Assembly: GCF_014145675.1 (NCBI RefSeq)
Contig: NZ_JACGZW010000003.1
Location: forward strand, 620,001-684,000
Source: Amycolatopsis dendrobii
Lineage (GTDB): Bacteria; Actinomycetota; Actinomycetes; Mycobacteriales; Pseudonocardiaceae
Direction of reading: 5' to 3'
Length of the DNA: 64,000 bases
Below are positions 1-8,379 of the stretch, in pieces. Position 1 is the stretch's first letter; every line of letters begins with the position of its first letter. The notes beneath the pieces are model-generated. The model did no database searches. It was not told where the DNA came from and worked only from the letters and a program-made list of their open reading frames with translations. The position numbers and the translations under genes are program-made.

Positions 1-83
1 AGCAGGTACGGGAGCGAGGCGATGAGGTCGGCCGGGTTGCTGAGGGTGGCCCGGGAGATGCCGGGCGGCGTCGAGGTGGTCAC
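1..83 (-). CDS. DUF4192 family protein, N-terminal fragment (cut by window edge)
   Basis: Reading the minus strand from a GTG gives MTTSTPPGISRATLSNPADL, followed by IASLPYLL, and then the window ends. The stretch LSNPADLIASLPYLL is the characteristic start of actinobacterial DUF4192 proteins, which usually continue with a GFHP motif. Only about 27 residues are visible, so nothing can be said about the rest. GGAGG lies only 1 nt before the GTG, too close for a normal ribosome binding site, so the exact start is uncertain. The family has no established function. Confidence 0.6.
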   Translation of the reverse strand, partial: MTTSTPPGISRATLSNPADLIASLPYL

Positions 84-238
84 GCCTCCACTGTGCGCCG
101 CGATCAAGCGAATCGGGGCCGGCGCGGCAAATCTGTGGACGGGAGCAGGCGGTTGTGGACAGTCCCGCGACCAGGCAAGAGAAGCGCCGGAAAATGTCGG
201 TGGTGTGTGCATCGGCGGCAACGGTCCACAATAGACAA

Positions 239-271
239 ATGCTGCCGGAGCCGATCAGGCCCCGGCAGCAT
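239..271 (-). terminator. Hairpin terminator after the M23 peptidase gene
   Basis: The arms ATGCTGCCGG (239-248) and CCGGCAGCAT (262-271) are perfectly complementary, with a further inner GCC/GGC pairing. On the minus strand the stem begins about 15 nt past the peptidase stop and is followed by a T-rich stretch (TTGTCTATTG), so it probably acts as an intrinsic terminator. Confidence 0.65.
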
Positions 272-285
272 CGTCGGGAAACGCG

Positions 286-1137
286 TCAGCCGCAGTGTTC
301 GAACGGGCTTTCGTACGCGGACGAGCCGACCGAACCGCCCCACTTGACGCACGTGGAGCCGGCGCTCTTCTTCACCGGGCCCGCGTAGTAGGTGAAGCTC
401 CCGGAATCCGTCGCCCTGGTCGAGCCCTGCACCTCCAGGAACGCCGAAACCGGGCTGGCCGTCCCGAGGGAGACCGCCTTCAGGGTGGTCACGCAGTTCT
501 CTTTGGAGGACGAGTTGTACAGCAGGTACGCGGTGCCCGCCGTCCCCAGCGCCTGCTGGTCGATCACCGAGAAGCCCGACCCGCACACCTGCGTCGCCGA
601 GTACGGGTTGCCGCCGCATCCGTTCTTGCTCGTGAAGTCCTTCTTGCCGTAGTACGGCACCGCGACGCCGTTCAGCACGGCCTTCTGCGTCACGCCGTTC
701 AGGTTCTCTTCGAAATGCAGATGCGGACCGGTCACTCCGCCGGTCGCGCCCGCTTTGCCGATCTCCTTGCCCTGCCCGACGCTCTGGCCCACCGAGACTT
801 CCTGCTCGGACAGGTGCGCGTACCGGGTCCGCCAGCCGCCGCCGTGGTCCAGTTCGATCCAGCGGCCGTAACTGGTGCTGCCCTCGTTCGCGACGCGCGT
901 GACCGTCCCCGGCGCGGCCGCGAGGACCGGCATGCCGGTGATGCCGGACTTCTGGAAGTCGACCGAGTTGGCCGGGTTGTGGCCGCTGAAGGTCGCCGCG
1001 GTGACCGTGACGCCGCACTTGAACGGCACCTGGAAGTTGGGGGCCGCGGACGCCGTCGACTGGGCGGCGAGCGTCAGGCCGCACGCGGGCAAGGCCACCG
1101 CGGCCGCGACCGCCGCGAACCGTCTCAATCTGGACAT
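286..1137 (-). CDS. Secreted M23 family metallopeptidase (peptidoglycan hydrolase type)
   Basis: A 283-residue protein with a Sec signal peptide: MSRLRRFAAV, a hydrophobic core and an ASA-type cleavage site near residue 31. The M23 (LytM) zinc site is visible: H53 with D60 (GHNPANSVD), Y-A-H at 106-108, and the HxH motif GPHLHFE at 137-143. The family cleaves peptide cross-links in peptidoglycan, or serves as a wall-binding scaffold when the site is degenerate; here the ligands look intact. The C-terminal 140 residues hold several cysteines and resemble no family I recognise. I chose the ATG at 1137 because CCAGGAGG lies just upstream and the signal peptide begins there. An in-frame upstream extension has no signal sequence. 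It is divergent from the two-component pair. Confidence 0.85.
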   Translation of the reverse strand: MSRLRRFAAVAAAVALPACGLTLAAQSTASAAPNFQVPFKCGVTVTAATFSGHNPANSVDFQKSGITGMPVLAAAPGTVTRVANEGSTSYGRWIELDHGGGWRTRYAHLSEQEVSVGQSVGQGKEIGKAGATGGVTGPHLHFEENLNGVTQKAVLNGVAVPYYGKKDFTSKNGCGGNPYSATQVCGSGFSVIDQQALGTAGTAYLLYNSSSKENCVTTLKAVSLGTASPVSAFLEVQGSTRATDSGSFTYYAGPVKKSAGSTCVKWGGSVGSSAYESPFEHCG

Positions 1138-1228
1138 GGGGCGTACCTCCTGGTGGGGGAAATGTCCGACGCCCTCCAGCCAAGCCCGAGCCAGTACATT
1201 TTCCGTACAAGACGACTCGGGAGGGCCC

Positions 1229-2365
1229 ATGGGCACACCGGCGGCCTCGCTCGCGAAGGCGCGGCGGCGGTTCGAGGGCGCCGACTGGGTGCGCTGGGGC
1301 GTGCTCGCCGTGCCCACCCTCTTCGCGATCCCCAACGCGAGGCCCTGGACGTGGCCGCTGATCGGGGCCCTTCTCGTCTTGTCCGTCCCGGCGCTCTGGC
1401 TCACCCGGGCGTCGCAGCCGCGCTGGCTGATGCCCGCGACCATGATCGCCGTCGTCGCGGGGGCGGGCGCGCTCTGGATCCTGCAGCCGAGCAGCTGGAC
1501 TTCGACGACGATGTTCGGCGCGGTCTTCTACACCCTGCGCGTGAGCAGCCGGATCCCGGCAGCTGTCGCGCTCGCCATGGCTTCGGCGTCGATCCTCGTC
1601 TGGTCGATCGCCTACGACCTCGATTGGCTGAACGCGGTCGCCCTCTTCGCCATCCTCGTCGTGATGGTGCTGCTCGCCGCCAACCGCCGGGGTCGCGCGG
1701 AACGGCTGGAGCAGACCGAACTCGCGCTCGCCCGCGCCCAGACCGCCAGCGAGGAGCACGCCCGCGCAGCCGCCCTCGCCGAACGCGCGCGCATCGCCCG
1801 CGAACTGCACGACGTCCTCGCGCACTCCCTCGCCGGTCTCGCGCTCAACCTTCAGGGCGCGCGCCTGATGATGGTCCGCGACGGTGCGAGCGAAGAGTCT
1901 CTCGCACAGATAGAACGCGCGCAGAAGCTAGCGACCGACGGTCTCGCCGAAGCACGCAAGGCCGTCGCCGCGCTGCGCGAAGACGCCGTACCCGTCGAGC
2001 GCTCGGTCTCAGACCTTCTAGCCGCGTACAGGCTCGACACCGGCTCTCGCGCCGACTTTGTGATCGAAGGCGAACCGCGCGAGCTGGACGCAGCTGTCGG
2101 CACGACGCTCGTACGCGCTGTACAGGAAGCCCTCGCCAACTCGCGCAAACATGCCGCAGGCCCTGACGTAGACGTCACGGTGGCCTTCAAGAACGAAGAA
2201 GTCGACTTAACGATCATCGACCACCAGGGCCGCCGTCCGCCGGAGCCGCCGTCTCCGGGATACGGTTTGCGAGGCATGGGCGAACGGGTCGCGCTGTTGA
2301 ACGGGAAGCTCGAATGCGGCCCTGGGGAGGACGGATGGCGGATTCAGCTGACGGTGCCGGCGTGA
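1229..2365 (+). CDS. NarL-type sensor histidine kinase (HisKA_3)
   Basis: A 378-residue membrane sensor kinase of the DesK/LiaS-like class. Five or six membrane segments fill residues about 22-152, with almost no extracytoplasmic loop, so it probably senses the membrane or an intramembrane signal. The dimerisation/phosphoacceptor motif RELHDVLAHS puts the phospho-histidine at H194. The HATPase_c domain follows, with an N box (VQEALANSRKHA) and a G box (GYGLRGMGERV). The start is the ATG preceded by GGGAGG. It overlaps the response regulator gene by 31 nt, indicating translational coupling. Upstream in-frame codons run antisense through the M23 gene and are not credible. Confidence 0.88.
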   Translation: MGTPAASLAKARRRFEGADWVRWGVLAVPTLFAIPNARPWTWPLIGALLVLSVPALWLTRASQPRWLMPATMIAVVAGAGALWILQPSSWTSTTMFGAVFYTLRVSSRIPAAVALAMASASILVWSIAYDLDWLNAVALFAILVVMVLLAANRRGRAERLEQTELALARAQTASEEHARAAALAERARIARELHDVLAHSLAGLALNLQGARLMMVRDGASEESLAQIERAQKLATDGLAEARKAVAALREDAVPVERSVSDLLAAYRLDTGSRADFVIEGEPRELDAAVGTTLVRAVQEALANSRKHAAGPDVDVTVAFKNEEVDLTIIDHQGRRPPEPPSPGYGLRGMGERVALLNGKLECGPGEDGWRIQLTVPA

Positions 2366-3003
2366 CGCTGCGCGTGGTGCTCGCCGACGATCAGGCCGTA
2401 GTGCGCGAAGGCCTCGTCACGCTTCTCGGGCTACTGCCCGGCATCGAGGTCGTAGGCGCGGCCGCGGACGGCGTACAGGCTCTCGAGCTTGTCGCCGAGC
2501 ACCAGCCGGACGTTCTGCTCGTCGACCTGCGCATGCCGAACCGCGACGGCGTCGAGACGACCGAACTGGTGCGCGCGCAGCATCCGAAGACCGAAGTCGT
2601 CGTCCTCACCACGTACGCCGATGACGACTCACTGCTCGCCGCGCTCAAAGCCGGTGCGCGAGGCTTCCTCACCAAGGACGCCGACGCGGACGCGATCGTC
2701 CGCGCCCTCCGCTCGGCAGCCGCTGGTCAGTCCACTGTGGACGGCGCGCTTCAGCAACGGCTGGTAGCCGCCGCGACGAGCCACGCGCCGGTGCGCACGA
2801 AGGAGCTGGAAGGCCTCACCGCGCGCGAAGTCGAGGTGTTGCGGCTGATCGCGGCAGGGCTGTCGAACACGGAGATCGCGCGCACCCTCGTGGTCAGCGA
2901 GGCGACGGTGAAGACGCACGTCAATCACCTGTTCTCCAAGGCTGGCCTGCGCGACCGCGCGCAGGCCGTCGCCTTCGCCTACCGTGCCGGGATCGCCGAG
3001 TAG
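2335..3003 (+). CDS. NarL/FixJ family response regulator
   Basis: The partner of the preceding kinase, 222 residues. The receiver domain covers about residues 12-128, with acidic residues LADDQ at the start and the phosphoacceptor D64 in LLVDLRM. The C-terminal LuxR-type helix-turn-helix reads LTAREVEVLRLIAAGLSN. I prefer the ATG at 2335, which has GGGGAGG 4 nt upstream. A GTG at 2362 overlapping the kinase stop as GTGA is the alternative and would remove 9 residues. The 3' end overlaps the convergent S15 peptidase gene by 25 nt. Target genes cannot be deduced from sequence; the divergent M23 hydrolase is an obvious candidate, because this class often governs envelope stress. Confidence 0.88.
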   Translation: MADSADGAGVTLRVVLADDQAVVREGLVTLLGLLPGIEVVGAAADGVQALELVAEHQPDVLLVDLRMPNRDGVETTELVRAQHPKTEVVVLTTYADDDSLLAALKAGARGFLTKDADADAIVRALRSAAAGQSTVDGALQQRLVAAATSHAPVRTKELEGLTAREVEVLRLIAAGLSNTEIARTLVVSEATVKTHVNHLFSKAGLRDRAQAVAFAYRAGIAE

Positions 3004-4748
3004 AACGCTTTCTTCCCGCCGACGATCGGCAGTTTCACCGTCGTCCCGGTCAGGTCGAGCGCCAGCCCGGTGCCCGGCTCCGGCCGCAGGGTGAAGTCGT
3101 GGTCGCTGGACGCCAGCACGAACTCCAGGCGGTGTCCGGCGGCCACGATGTAGTCCTTCGGCATCAGCGAAACCTCGATGCGGTACCGCTGTCCGGGGGT
3201 GATCGGCGACGTGACCGACGGGCTGATCCGGTTCTGCGGGTCCGTCCAGCCGCGGCTGATCACGTGGGAAGTGCCGTCCGGCGCGCGGTCCAGCAGCACC
3301 GCGGTGACGTTCGCGGCGGGGCGGTCGAACGACAGCTGCAACTCGGCCTTCGCGGTGCCGGACAACCGGACGGGTTCCGTGGTCGCGGAAGTGCGGTAGC
3401 GCAAGCGGTTCCCGGACGACGCCGCGTCGGCGAGCGTTTCGATCTTCTTGCTCGCGTCGTCGGCCAGCGTCTCGATCGTCGGACGGCCGGGCACGGGCTG
3501 CCGGTCGAGCGCCCCGGTCGACCGTCCGCCCGGCCACGGGTGCAGTTCGACGTCCGAGGTGCCGGGCGCGGGCCATTCGGCCTCGTCCACCCACGACTTG
3601 TCCTCGCGCTGAATGGTCGCCTTCGGCTCGCGCTCGATTCCGTTGTCGACCCCGTAGAGGTAGTGCGACATCCACTTGTTCAGCGTCGTGAGCCAGACGT
3701 CGCGGCGCAGCGAGATCGGATCCGCGTGGCCGGACTGGTGCAGCCAGATCTTGTGCTCGACGCCGTGCTTCTTCAGCGCGTCGTACCAGGTGGCGACCTG
3801 CTCGGTCTTCACGTTCCAGTCGTTCAGCCCGTGCACCGCGAGCACCGACGCGTGCACCTTGCCGACGTCGTCGCGGTAGTTCCGCACGTCCCAGAACTGG
3901 CCGTAGTCCCCGGTCAAGCGGTCCTGCGCGGCGGTGAGGCCGTCGAGCACCGGACGGCAGACCTGCTGGTCGGCACGCGAATAGACGTAGCCGGCGAGCA
4001 CGTCCGTGTCCTCGCCCTGGTATCCGCCGGGCGCCACGACCGCGCCGGCGTTGCGGTAATAGCCGTACCAGCTCGAAATGGCGGCGATCGGCACGATCGT
4101 CTCGAGCCCTTCGACGCCGGTGCTGGCGACCGCGTTGGGCAGCGTGCCGTTGTACGACACGCCCATCATGCCGGTCTTCCCGGTGCTCCAGTTCGCCGCG
4201 ACGGGCGCTCCGGCCTTGTCGTGCGCCTCCGCGCGGCCGTTCAGCCAGTCGACGACCGAGCGCGCGCCGATCGTCTCGTTCACGTCGCCGGTCGTCGGAC
4301 AGCCGGTCGACAGCCCGGTGCCGAGAGATTCGCCGTACACGACAGCGAATCCGCGTGCGGTGAAGTAGTTCTGGTAGCTCCAGCCGATCGGCGCCGCGAC
4401 GTGCGGGCCTGGCACGTACAGCTCGGTGTCGACGTCGTGGTTCGGTACGTCGTTGCCGCCTGCGAAGTACGGGCTCGCTTCGTACACGACAGGCACCTTC
4501 ATGCCTTGCTCCGTGGCGCGCGGACGCACCACTTGCGCGTGTACGAGGTCAGGCTTGCCGTCGTGGTCGCTGTCGACGGGCGCGGTGACCCAGACGTCTT
4601 CGCGGATGACGTCAGCCGGATCGAAGACCGGCTGCGCCTGACCGTCGGTGAACACCGGCGCTGGCGGCGAAGCAGCTTCAGCGACCGCGGGCACGGACAA
4701 TGTGGCCACTGCGACGAAAACGGCAGCGACTCGAGCGGCAACTCCCAC
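2979..4748 (-). CDS. Secreted Xaa-Pro dipeptidyl-peptidase (S15 family)
   Basis: About 589 residues. The N-terminal domain is an S15 alpha/beta-hydrolase with the nucleophile elbow GVSYNG (serine near residue 198), a candidate acid in HGLNDWNVK and a histidine in HQSGHADP. The C-terminal beta-sandwich (from about residue 400) is the XPDXC-type domain. It probably releases Xaa-Pro dipeptides from extracellular peptides. The GTG start gives MGVAARVAAVFVAVATL, a plausible signal peptide ending at AEAA. A TTG at 4805 would add 19 residues without improving it. It is divergent from the DUF4139 gene. Specificity could equally be an acyl esterase of the CocE/NonD type, which shares this fold. Confidence 0.82.
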   Translation of the reverse strand: MGVAARVAAVFVAVATLSVPAVAEAASPPAPVFTDGQAQPVFDPADVIREDVWVTAPVDSDHDGKPDLVHAQVVRPRATEQGMKVPVVYEASPYFAGGNDVPNHDVDTELYVPGPHVAAPIGWSYQNYFTARGFAVVYGESLGTGLSTGCPTTGDVNETIGARSVVDWLNGRAEAHDKAGAPVAANWSTGKTGMMGVSYNGTLPNAVASTGVEGLETIVPIAAISSWYGYYRNAGAVVAPGGYQGEDTDVLAGYVYSRADQQVCRPVLDGLTAAQDRLTGDYGQFWDVRNYRDDVGKVHASVLAVHGLNDWNVKTEQVATWYDALKKHGVEHKIWLHQSGHADPISLRRDVWLTTLNKWMSHYLYGVDNGIEREPKATIQREDKSWVDEAEWPAPGTSDVELHPWPGGRSTGALDRQPVPGRPTIETLADDASKKIETLADAASSGNRLRYRTSATTEPVRLSGTAKAELQLSFDRPAANVTAVLLDRAPDGTSHVISRGWTDPQNRISPSVTSPITPGQRYRIEVSLMPKDYIVAAGHRLEFVLASSDHDFTLRPEPGTGLALDLTGTTVKLPIVGGKKAFYSAIPAR

Positions 4749-4820
4749 CAGAACCCCCAAGCTGGACGAAGCAGGCGAGCAAGTTGAGAGTTCCGTCAAC
4801 CGCAAGTCGCGTCAACCGAC

Positions 4821-4826
4821 TAACGT
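4821..4826 (+). promoter_or_regulatory. -10 element of a leaderless promoter
   Basis: TAACGT lies 7 nt before the ATG of the DUF4139 gene, which puts the expected transcription start at or next to the start codon. No Shine-Dalgarno sequence competes with this reading. Confidence 0.5.
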
Positions 4827-4833
4827 CGGAGCC

Positions 4834-6354
4834 ATGGACGCACCGATAGTCACGGTCACGGTCTATCCGCAGCACGCGCGCGTCACCCGCCGCTGTCAAG
4901 TCACTCCGGCCGACGGGTCCCGCGTAGAGATCACGGGTCTCCCCCTGTCGCTCGACGCTGCTTCGGTGCGCGTCAGCGGCGCGGGCGACGCGTTGGTCAC
5001 GGGCGTCGACGTCGCGTACGCGCAACACGCCGCGCCTGCGGACCCAACGCTGCGCGCGCTCGTGGAGCAGCGTCGCGCGGACCAGGCGACTGTCGACGAG
5101 GTCGCGGACGACGAGAGCGCCGCGGCCGCGCGCGTTGACCTGTTGACCGGGGTCTCGCGACGCAGCGGAGCAAGCTTCGCGAAGGCGTTGGCTGGTGGCG
5201 ACGCGGAACCGGGGCGTGTGCAGGAAGTGAGCGAAGCACTCAGCACGCAGTTAGCCGCAGCGCTCAAGGAACGTCGCGCGCTCGCCACGAAGCTGGAACG
5301 GCTGCGCGAAGACCTCGCCGCGCTCGACCGTCAGATCGAGACGCGCAGCGCACAGTCCCAACAGGACAGTTCGACCATCGTGGTGGAGCTGGAAACTCCT
5401 GCCACCGCCGAAATCGAACTGTCCTATGTGGTCCCCGGCGCGCGCTGGGAACCCGGGTACGACGTCCGCGTACGCGGCACCGACGTCACCGTCACCTCGT
5501 ACGGACTGGTCAGCCAGCACACCGGTGAGGACTGGCCGGAGTGCGAGCTGACGCTGTCCACCGCGCGCCCGGCGAACACCGTCGTAATCCCGGAACTCCA
5601 GCCCTGGTACCTGGATCGGCAGCAGCCGGAGCGGCGCTCGATGGTGCCGCCCGCACCCGCCGCGATGGCGTACGGCGGCGCAGCGCCCGCCGGTCGAGAC
5701 GGCTTCGCCGCGCACGTCGCCGAGGTCGAGCAAGGCACCACCGCGGTTACCTTCCGCCCCGCTCGTCCGGTCGCGATCCCGTCCGGCGCGCAAGGCCACC
5801 GGACGACGCTCGCGCAGCTGGACTTCACCGCGGAACTGGACTACGTGACCGCGCCGACGCAGGCCGAAGAGGCATACCTGCGCGCGAAGGTAGTCAACAC
5901 CGGCGAGCACACGCTTCGCGCCGGTCGCGCCGCAGTGTTCCACGAAGCCGAATTCGTCGGCAGCACGCAGCTGGAGCTGTGGGCTCCCGGCGAGGAACGC
6001 GAACTCGCGCTGGGCGTCGACGACCGGATCCGCGTCGAACGCGAACTGGTCAAGCGCAGCGCCGGCAAGGCGACGTTCTCCGCGCAACGCCGCCGCGAAG
6101 CCGACTACCTGACGACAGTCACCAACCACAGCCCGCGCGAAGCCGTGGTGGCCGTGCTCGACCAGGCCCCCGTCTCGCGGGACGACGCGATCACCGTGCG
6201 GGACCTGCGGCTCAGCCCGGAGCCGGTCGAGCGCACGGAACTGGGCCAGTTCACCTGGCGGCTCACGATCGCGCCCGGAGCGTCCGCGACGGTCTCGCTC
6301 GGCTACCGGGTGGACGTCGCGAAGGGCGTCGAACTCAGCGGCTGGCGCGAGTGA
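4834..6354 (+). CDS. DUF4139 (MuiA-like) protein
   Basis: A 506-residue protein of the mucoidy-inhibitor A-like/DUF4139 group. The N-terminal region starts MDAPIVTVTVYPQHARVTRR, typical of the DUF4140 domain, and runs to about residue 90. A charged, probably coiled-coil stretch of some 90 residues follows, then the DUF4139 beta-rich domain from about residue 180 (ELSYVVPGARWEPGYDVR) to the end. There is no signal peptide or membrane segment, so it is probably cytosolic. The biochemical role of the family is not established. It stands alone, divergent from the S15 peptidase gene and convergent with the CBS gene, whose stop is 4 nt away. The ATG fits the leaderless promoter just upstream. Confidence 0.8.
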   Translation: MDAPIVTVTVYPQHARVTRRCQVTPADGSRVEITGLPLSLDAASVRVSGAGDALVTGVDVAYAQHAAPADPTLRALVEQRRADQATVDEVADDESAAAARVDLLTGVSRRSGASFAKALAGGDAEPGRVQEVSEALSTQLAAALKERRALATKLERLREDLAALDRQIETRSAQSQQDSSTIVVELETPATAEIELSYVVPGARWEPGYDVRVRGTDVTVTSYGLVSQHTGEDWPECELTLSTARPANTVVIPELQPWYLDRQQPERRSMVPPAPAAMAYGGAAPAGRDGFAAHVAEVEQGTTAVTFRPARPVAIPSGAQGHRTTLAQLDFTAELDYVTAPTQAEEAYLRAKVVNTGEHTLRAGRAAVFHEAEFVGSTQLELWAPGEERELALGVDDRIRVERELVKRSAGKATFSAQRRREADYLTTVTNHSPREAVVAVLDQAPVSRDDAITVRDLRLSPEPVERTELGQFTWRLTIAPGASATVSLGYRVDVAKGVELSGWRE

Positions 6355-6358
6355 CGCG

Positions 6359-6790
6359 TCAGCCCTGCGAGATGTAGGCCTCCAGCTGTTCCTGGCTCTG
6401 TTCCAGCTGTTCCATCCGGATCTTCACCACGTCGCCGATGCTCACGATGCCGGCGAGGCGCCCGCCGTCGAGCACCGGCACGTGCCGGATCCGCCGTTCG
6501 GTCATCACGACGCTGAGCTGGTCCACCGGATCGTCCGGGGTGCAGCTGGCGACCATGGTGGTCATGATGTCCGCGACCGGCCCTTGCAGCACGGCCGGCC
6601 CGTGGTCGTTGAGCCTGCGCACGACGTCGCGTTCGGACACGATCCCGGCGATCCCGCCTTCGGCGTCCACGACGACCATCGCGCCGACGTTGTGCCGGGC
6701 GAGTCCCGCCAGCAGTTCGGCGACCGTCGTCCCCGGCGACACAGTGGCGACCGTCGCGCCCTTGCGCTGAAGCACATCCGCAATTCGCAT
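6359..6790 (-). CDS. CBS domain pair protein
   Basis: A 143-residue stand-alone protein of two CBS repeats (about residues 8-62 and 72-128), with GAMVVVDAEGGIAGIVSERD and VPVLDGGRLAGIVSIGD as the repeat cores. A short acidic tail with glutamine-rich helix follows. Such proteins bind adenine nucleotides (AMP, ATP, SAM or c-di-AMP) and act as energy or ligand sensors, but the partner is not apparent. The start is an ATG with GAGGAGAGGG upstream. It is not in an obvious operon, since the neighbouring MocR gene ends nearly 100 bp upstream. Several actinobacterial homologues belong to hypoxia or dormancy regulons; no such control site is visible here. Confidence 0.85.
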   Translation of the reverse strand: MRIADVLQRKGATVATVSPGTTVAELLAGLARHNVGAMVVVDAEGGIAGIVSERDVVRRLNDHGPAVLQGPVADIMTTMVASCTPDDPVDQLSVVMTERRIRHVPVLDGGRLAGIVSIGDVVKIRMEQLEQSQEQLEAYISQG

Positions 6791-6888
6791 GGCGATGCCC
6801 TCTCCTCGGTGAGTCGGGTCACATCAGGTTAGGGCCCCGGTGCCGAGTGCGAAAGTCCAGCGGGACGCGTCCGTTCGTGGTAACGCGC

Positions 6889-8298
6889 TCAACCGTCGAA
6901 CACCTTGCGCAACCGGGCCAGACCGGGTCCGATCTCGTCCGCCGCGATCGCGCCGTAGCCGAACAGCAGCCCGTGCCGCCGTGCCGCCACGGAGAAATCG
7001 CCGAGCGAGAACAGCCGGACGCCCGCCCCGGACGCCTTCCGCGCGAAGCCGCGCAGATCGCGATCCGCCGACGCGCTCAGGTGCAGCCCGGCCGACGCGG
7101 GAACCGGCTCCAGCACGTCGCCGAATTCCGCACGAAGACTGTCGACGAGGAGGTCGTGGCGGGCACGGTAGACGCCGCGCATCCGGCGGACGTGCCTGGC
7201 GAACCCGCCTTCCGCGATGAACGCCGCGACCACCGCCTGTTCGATGCCCGGGGAATGCCAGTCGGCGAGGTACTTCGCCTTGACGATCGCCTCGGCCAGA
7301 GCGGGCGGCGCGGCGAGGAAACCCAGCCGCAACGCGGGAGACAGGACCTTCGAGAACGAGCCGACGTAGACCACCCGGCCGTGGGAATCCAAGCTGTGCA
7401 ACGGTTCCAGCGGTCGCCCGGAGTAGCGGAATTCGGTGTCGTAGTCGTCCTCGACCACGACCGCGCTGGTGTCCTCGGCCCAATCGAGCAGCTCTCGTCG
7501 GCGGGACGGCGACATCGCGACGCCGATCGGGTACTGGTGCGACGGCGTCACGTGCACCAGGCGAGTGCCCGGCGGGATCGCGTCGACCACGATGCCCTCG
7601 TCGTCCACCGGAACCGGCGCGACACGCACCCCGAGCGTGCCCAGCAGCAAGCGCGGCGGCGGATACCCGGGATCCTCGACGGCAGCCAGATCGCCAGGCC
7701 GCAACAAGACCCGTGCGACGAGGTCGATCGTCTGCTGCGCGCCCGAAGTGATCACGAGGTGCTCCGGGAGCACCCGCACATTCCGCGACACCGCGAGGTG
7801 CCGCGCGAGTTCGGTGCGCAGCCGGGGATCGCCCTGGGGTTCGCCGTAAGTCATCAGTTCCGCGCGGGAACCGCGCAGCGCCTGCGCCGTCAGCCGACGC
7901 CAGGTGTCGAACGGAAACAGCCGCACATCCGGTACTCCGGCACGGAAATCGAACTCCGGCGGGGTGGTGAACGCTCTCGGCGGCGCGGGCACGTCTGTCC
8001 ACTCTGGACGTGGCTGGACGCCCTCCGCGAACCCGGTCGGTTCGGCGGGCCGTGGCGCGGCGCCGGCGCGCACGTAGGTACCGGCGCCGACTCGGCCGGC
8101 GAGGAATCCTTCCGCGGTGAGGCGTTCGTACGCCGCGGTGACGGTGGTGCGCGAAACGGCCAGCTGGTGCGCCAGTTCCCGGGTCGGCGGCAGCACGTCG
8201 CCGTCGCGGAGCCGCCCGTCGAGCACCGCTTCGCGGATCTGGCGGTAGATCTCGTCGCGGTGGCCGCGGGTGCCGGACAGGGCCAGGTGCAGGTCCAC
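6889..8298 (-). CDS. MocR/PdxR family regulator (GntR HTH fused to aminotransferase fold)
   Basis: A 469-residue MocR-subfamily protein. The GntR winged helix covers residues about 12-76 (REAVLDGRLRDGDVLPPTRE, then LAVSRTTVTAAYERLTAEGF). The rest is a fold-type I aminotransferase-like domain, with the PLP lysine expected at K317 in VGSFSKVLS and PLP-contacting EDDYDTEF at 283-290. These proteins use PLP or amino-compound binding to control transcription, often activating vitamin B6 synthesis (PdxR) or amine catabolism. No pdxST genes are nearby, so the regulon is open. It is divergent from the mycothiol/DinB-like gene across an 81-bp gap holding an 11-bp inverted repeat. GTG is used as start with TAGGCT 6 nt before it, suggesting a leaderless message. 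Confidence 0.88.
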   Translation of the reverse strand: MDLHLALSGTRGHRDEIYRQIREAVLDGRLRDGDVLPPTRELAHQLAVSRTTVTAAYERLTAEGFLAGRVGAGTYVRAGAAPRPAEPTGFAEGVQPRPEWTDVPAPPRAFTTPPEFDFRAGVPDVRLFPFDTWRRLTAQALRGSRAELMTYGEPQGDPRLRTELARHLAVSRNVRVLPEHLVITSGAQQTIDLVARVLLRPGDLAAVEDPGYPPPRLLLGTLGVRVAPVPVDDEGIVVDAIPPGTRLVHVTPSHQYPIGVAMSPSRRRELLDWAEDTSAVVVEDDYDTEFRYSGRPLEPLHSLDSHGRVVYVGSFSKVLSPALRLGFLAAPPALAEAIVKAKYLADWHSPGIEQAVVAAFIAEGGFARHVRRMRGVYRARHDLLVDSLRAEFGDVLEPVPASAGLHLSASADRDLRGFARKASGAGVRLFSLGDFSVAARRHGLLFGYGAIAADEIGPGLARLRKVFDG

Positions 8299-8304
8299 GC
8301 GTCC

Positions 8305-8310
8305 AGCCTA
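8305..8310 (-). promoter_or_regulatory. -10 element of the MocR gene (leaderless)
   Basis: TAGGCT on the minus strand is spaced 6 nt from the GTG start. It touches the left arm of the inverted repeat, so a bound regulator would block its own promoter. Confidence 0.5.
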
Positions 8311-8361
8311 GATTGGTCCACCGCAGTTGGCTCCGCTTTGGCTCTCTTCCTGGACCGATCT
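8310..8361. promoter_or_regulatory. Inverted repeat in the MocR divergent promoter (candidate operator)
   Basis: AGATTGGTCCA (8310-8320) and TGGACCGATCT (8351-8361) are inverted copies with one mismatch in 11, with their centres 41 bp apart, close to four helical turns. The placement between the regulator and the divergent gene, touching both -10 regions, fits a two-site MocR dimer operator. Confidence 0.55.
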
Positions 8362-8367
8362 GGCGGT

Positions 8368-8373
8368 TAGCGT
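8368..8373 (+). promoter_or_regulatory. -10 element of the TIGR03086 gene (leaderless)
   Basis: TAGCGT is followed by exactly 6 nt and then the ATG, matching the leaderless spacing seen repeatedly in this window. Confidence 0.5.
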
Positions 8374-8379
8374 GAGCCC

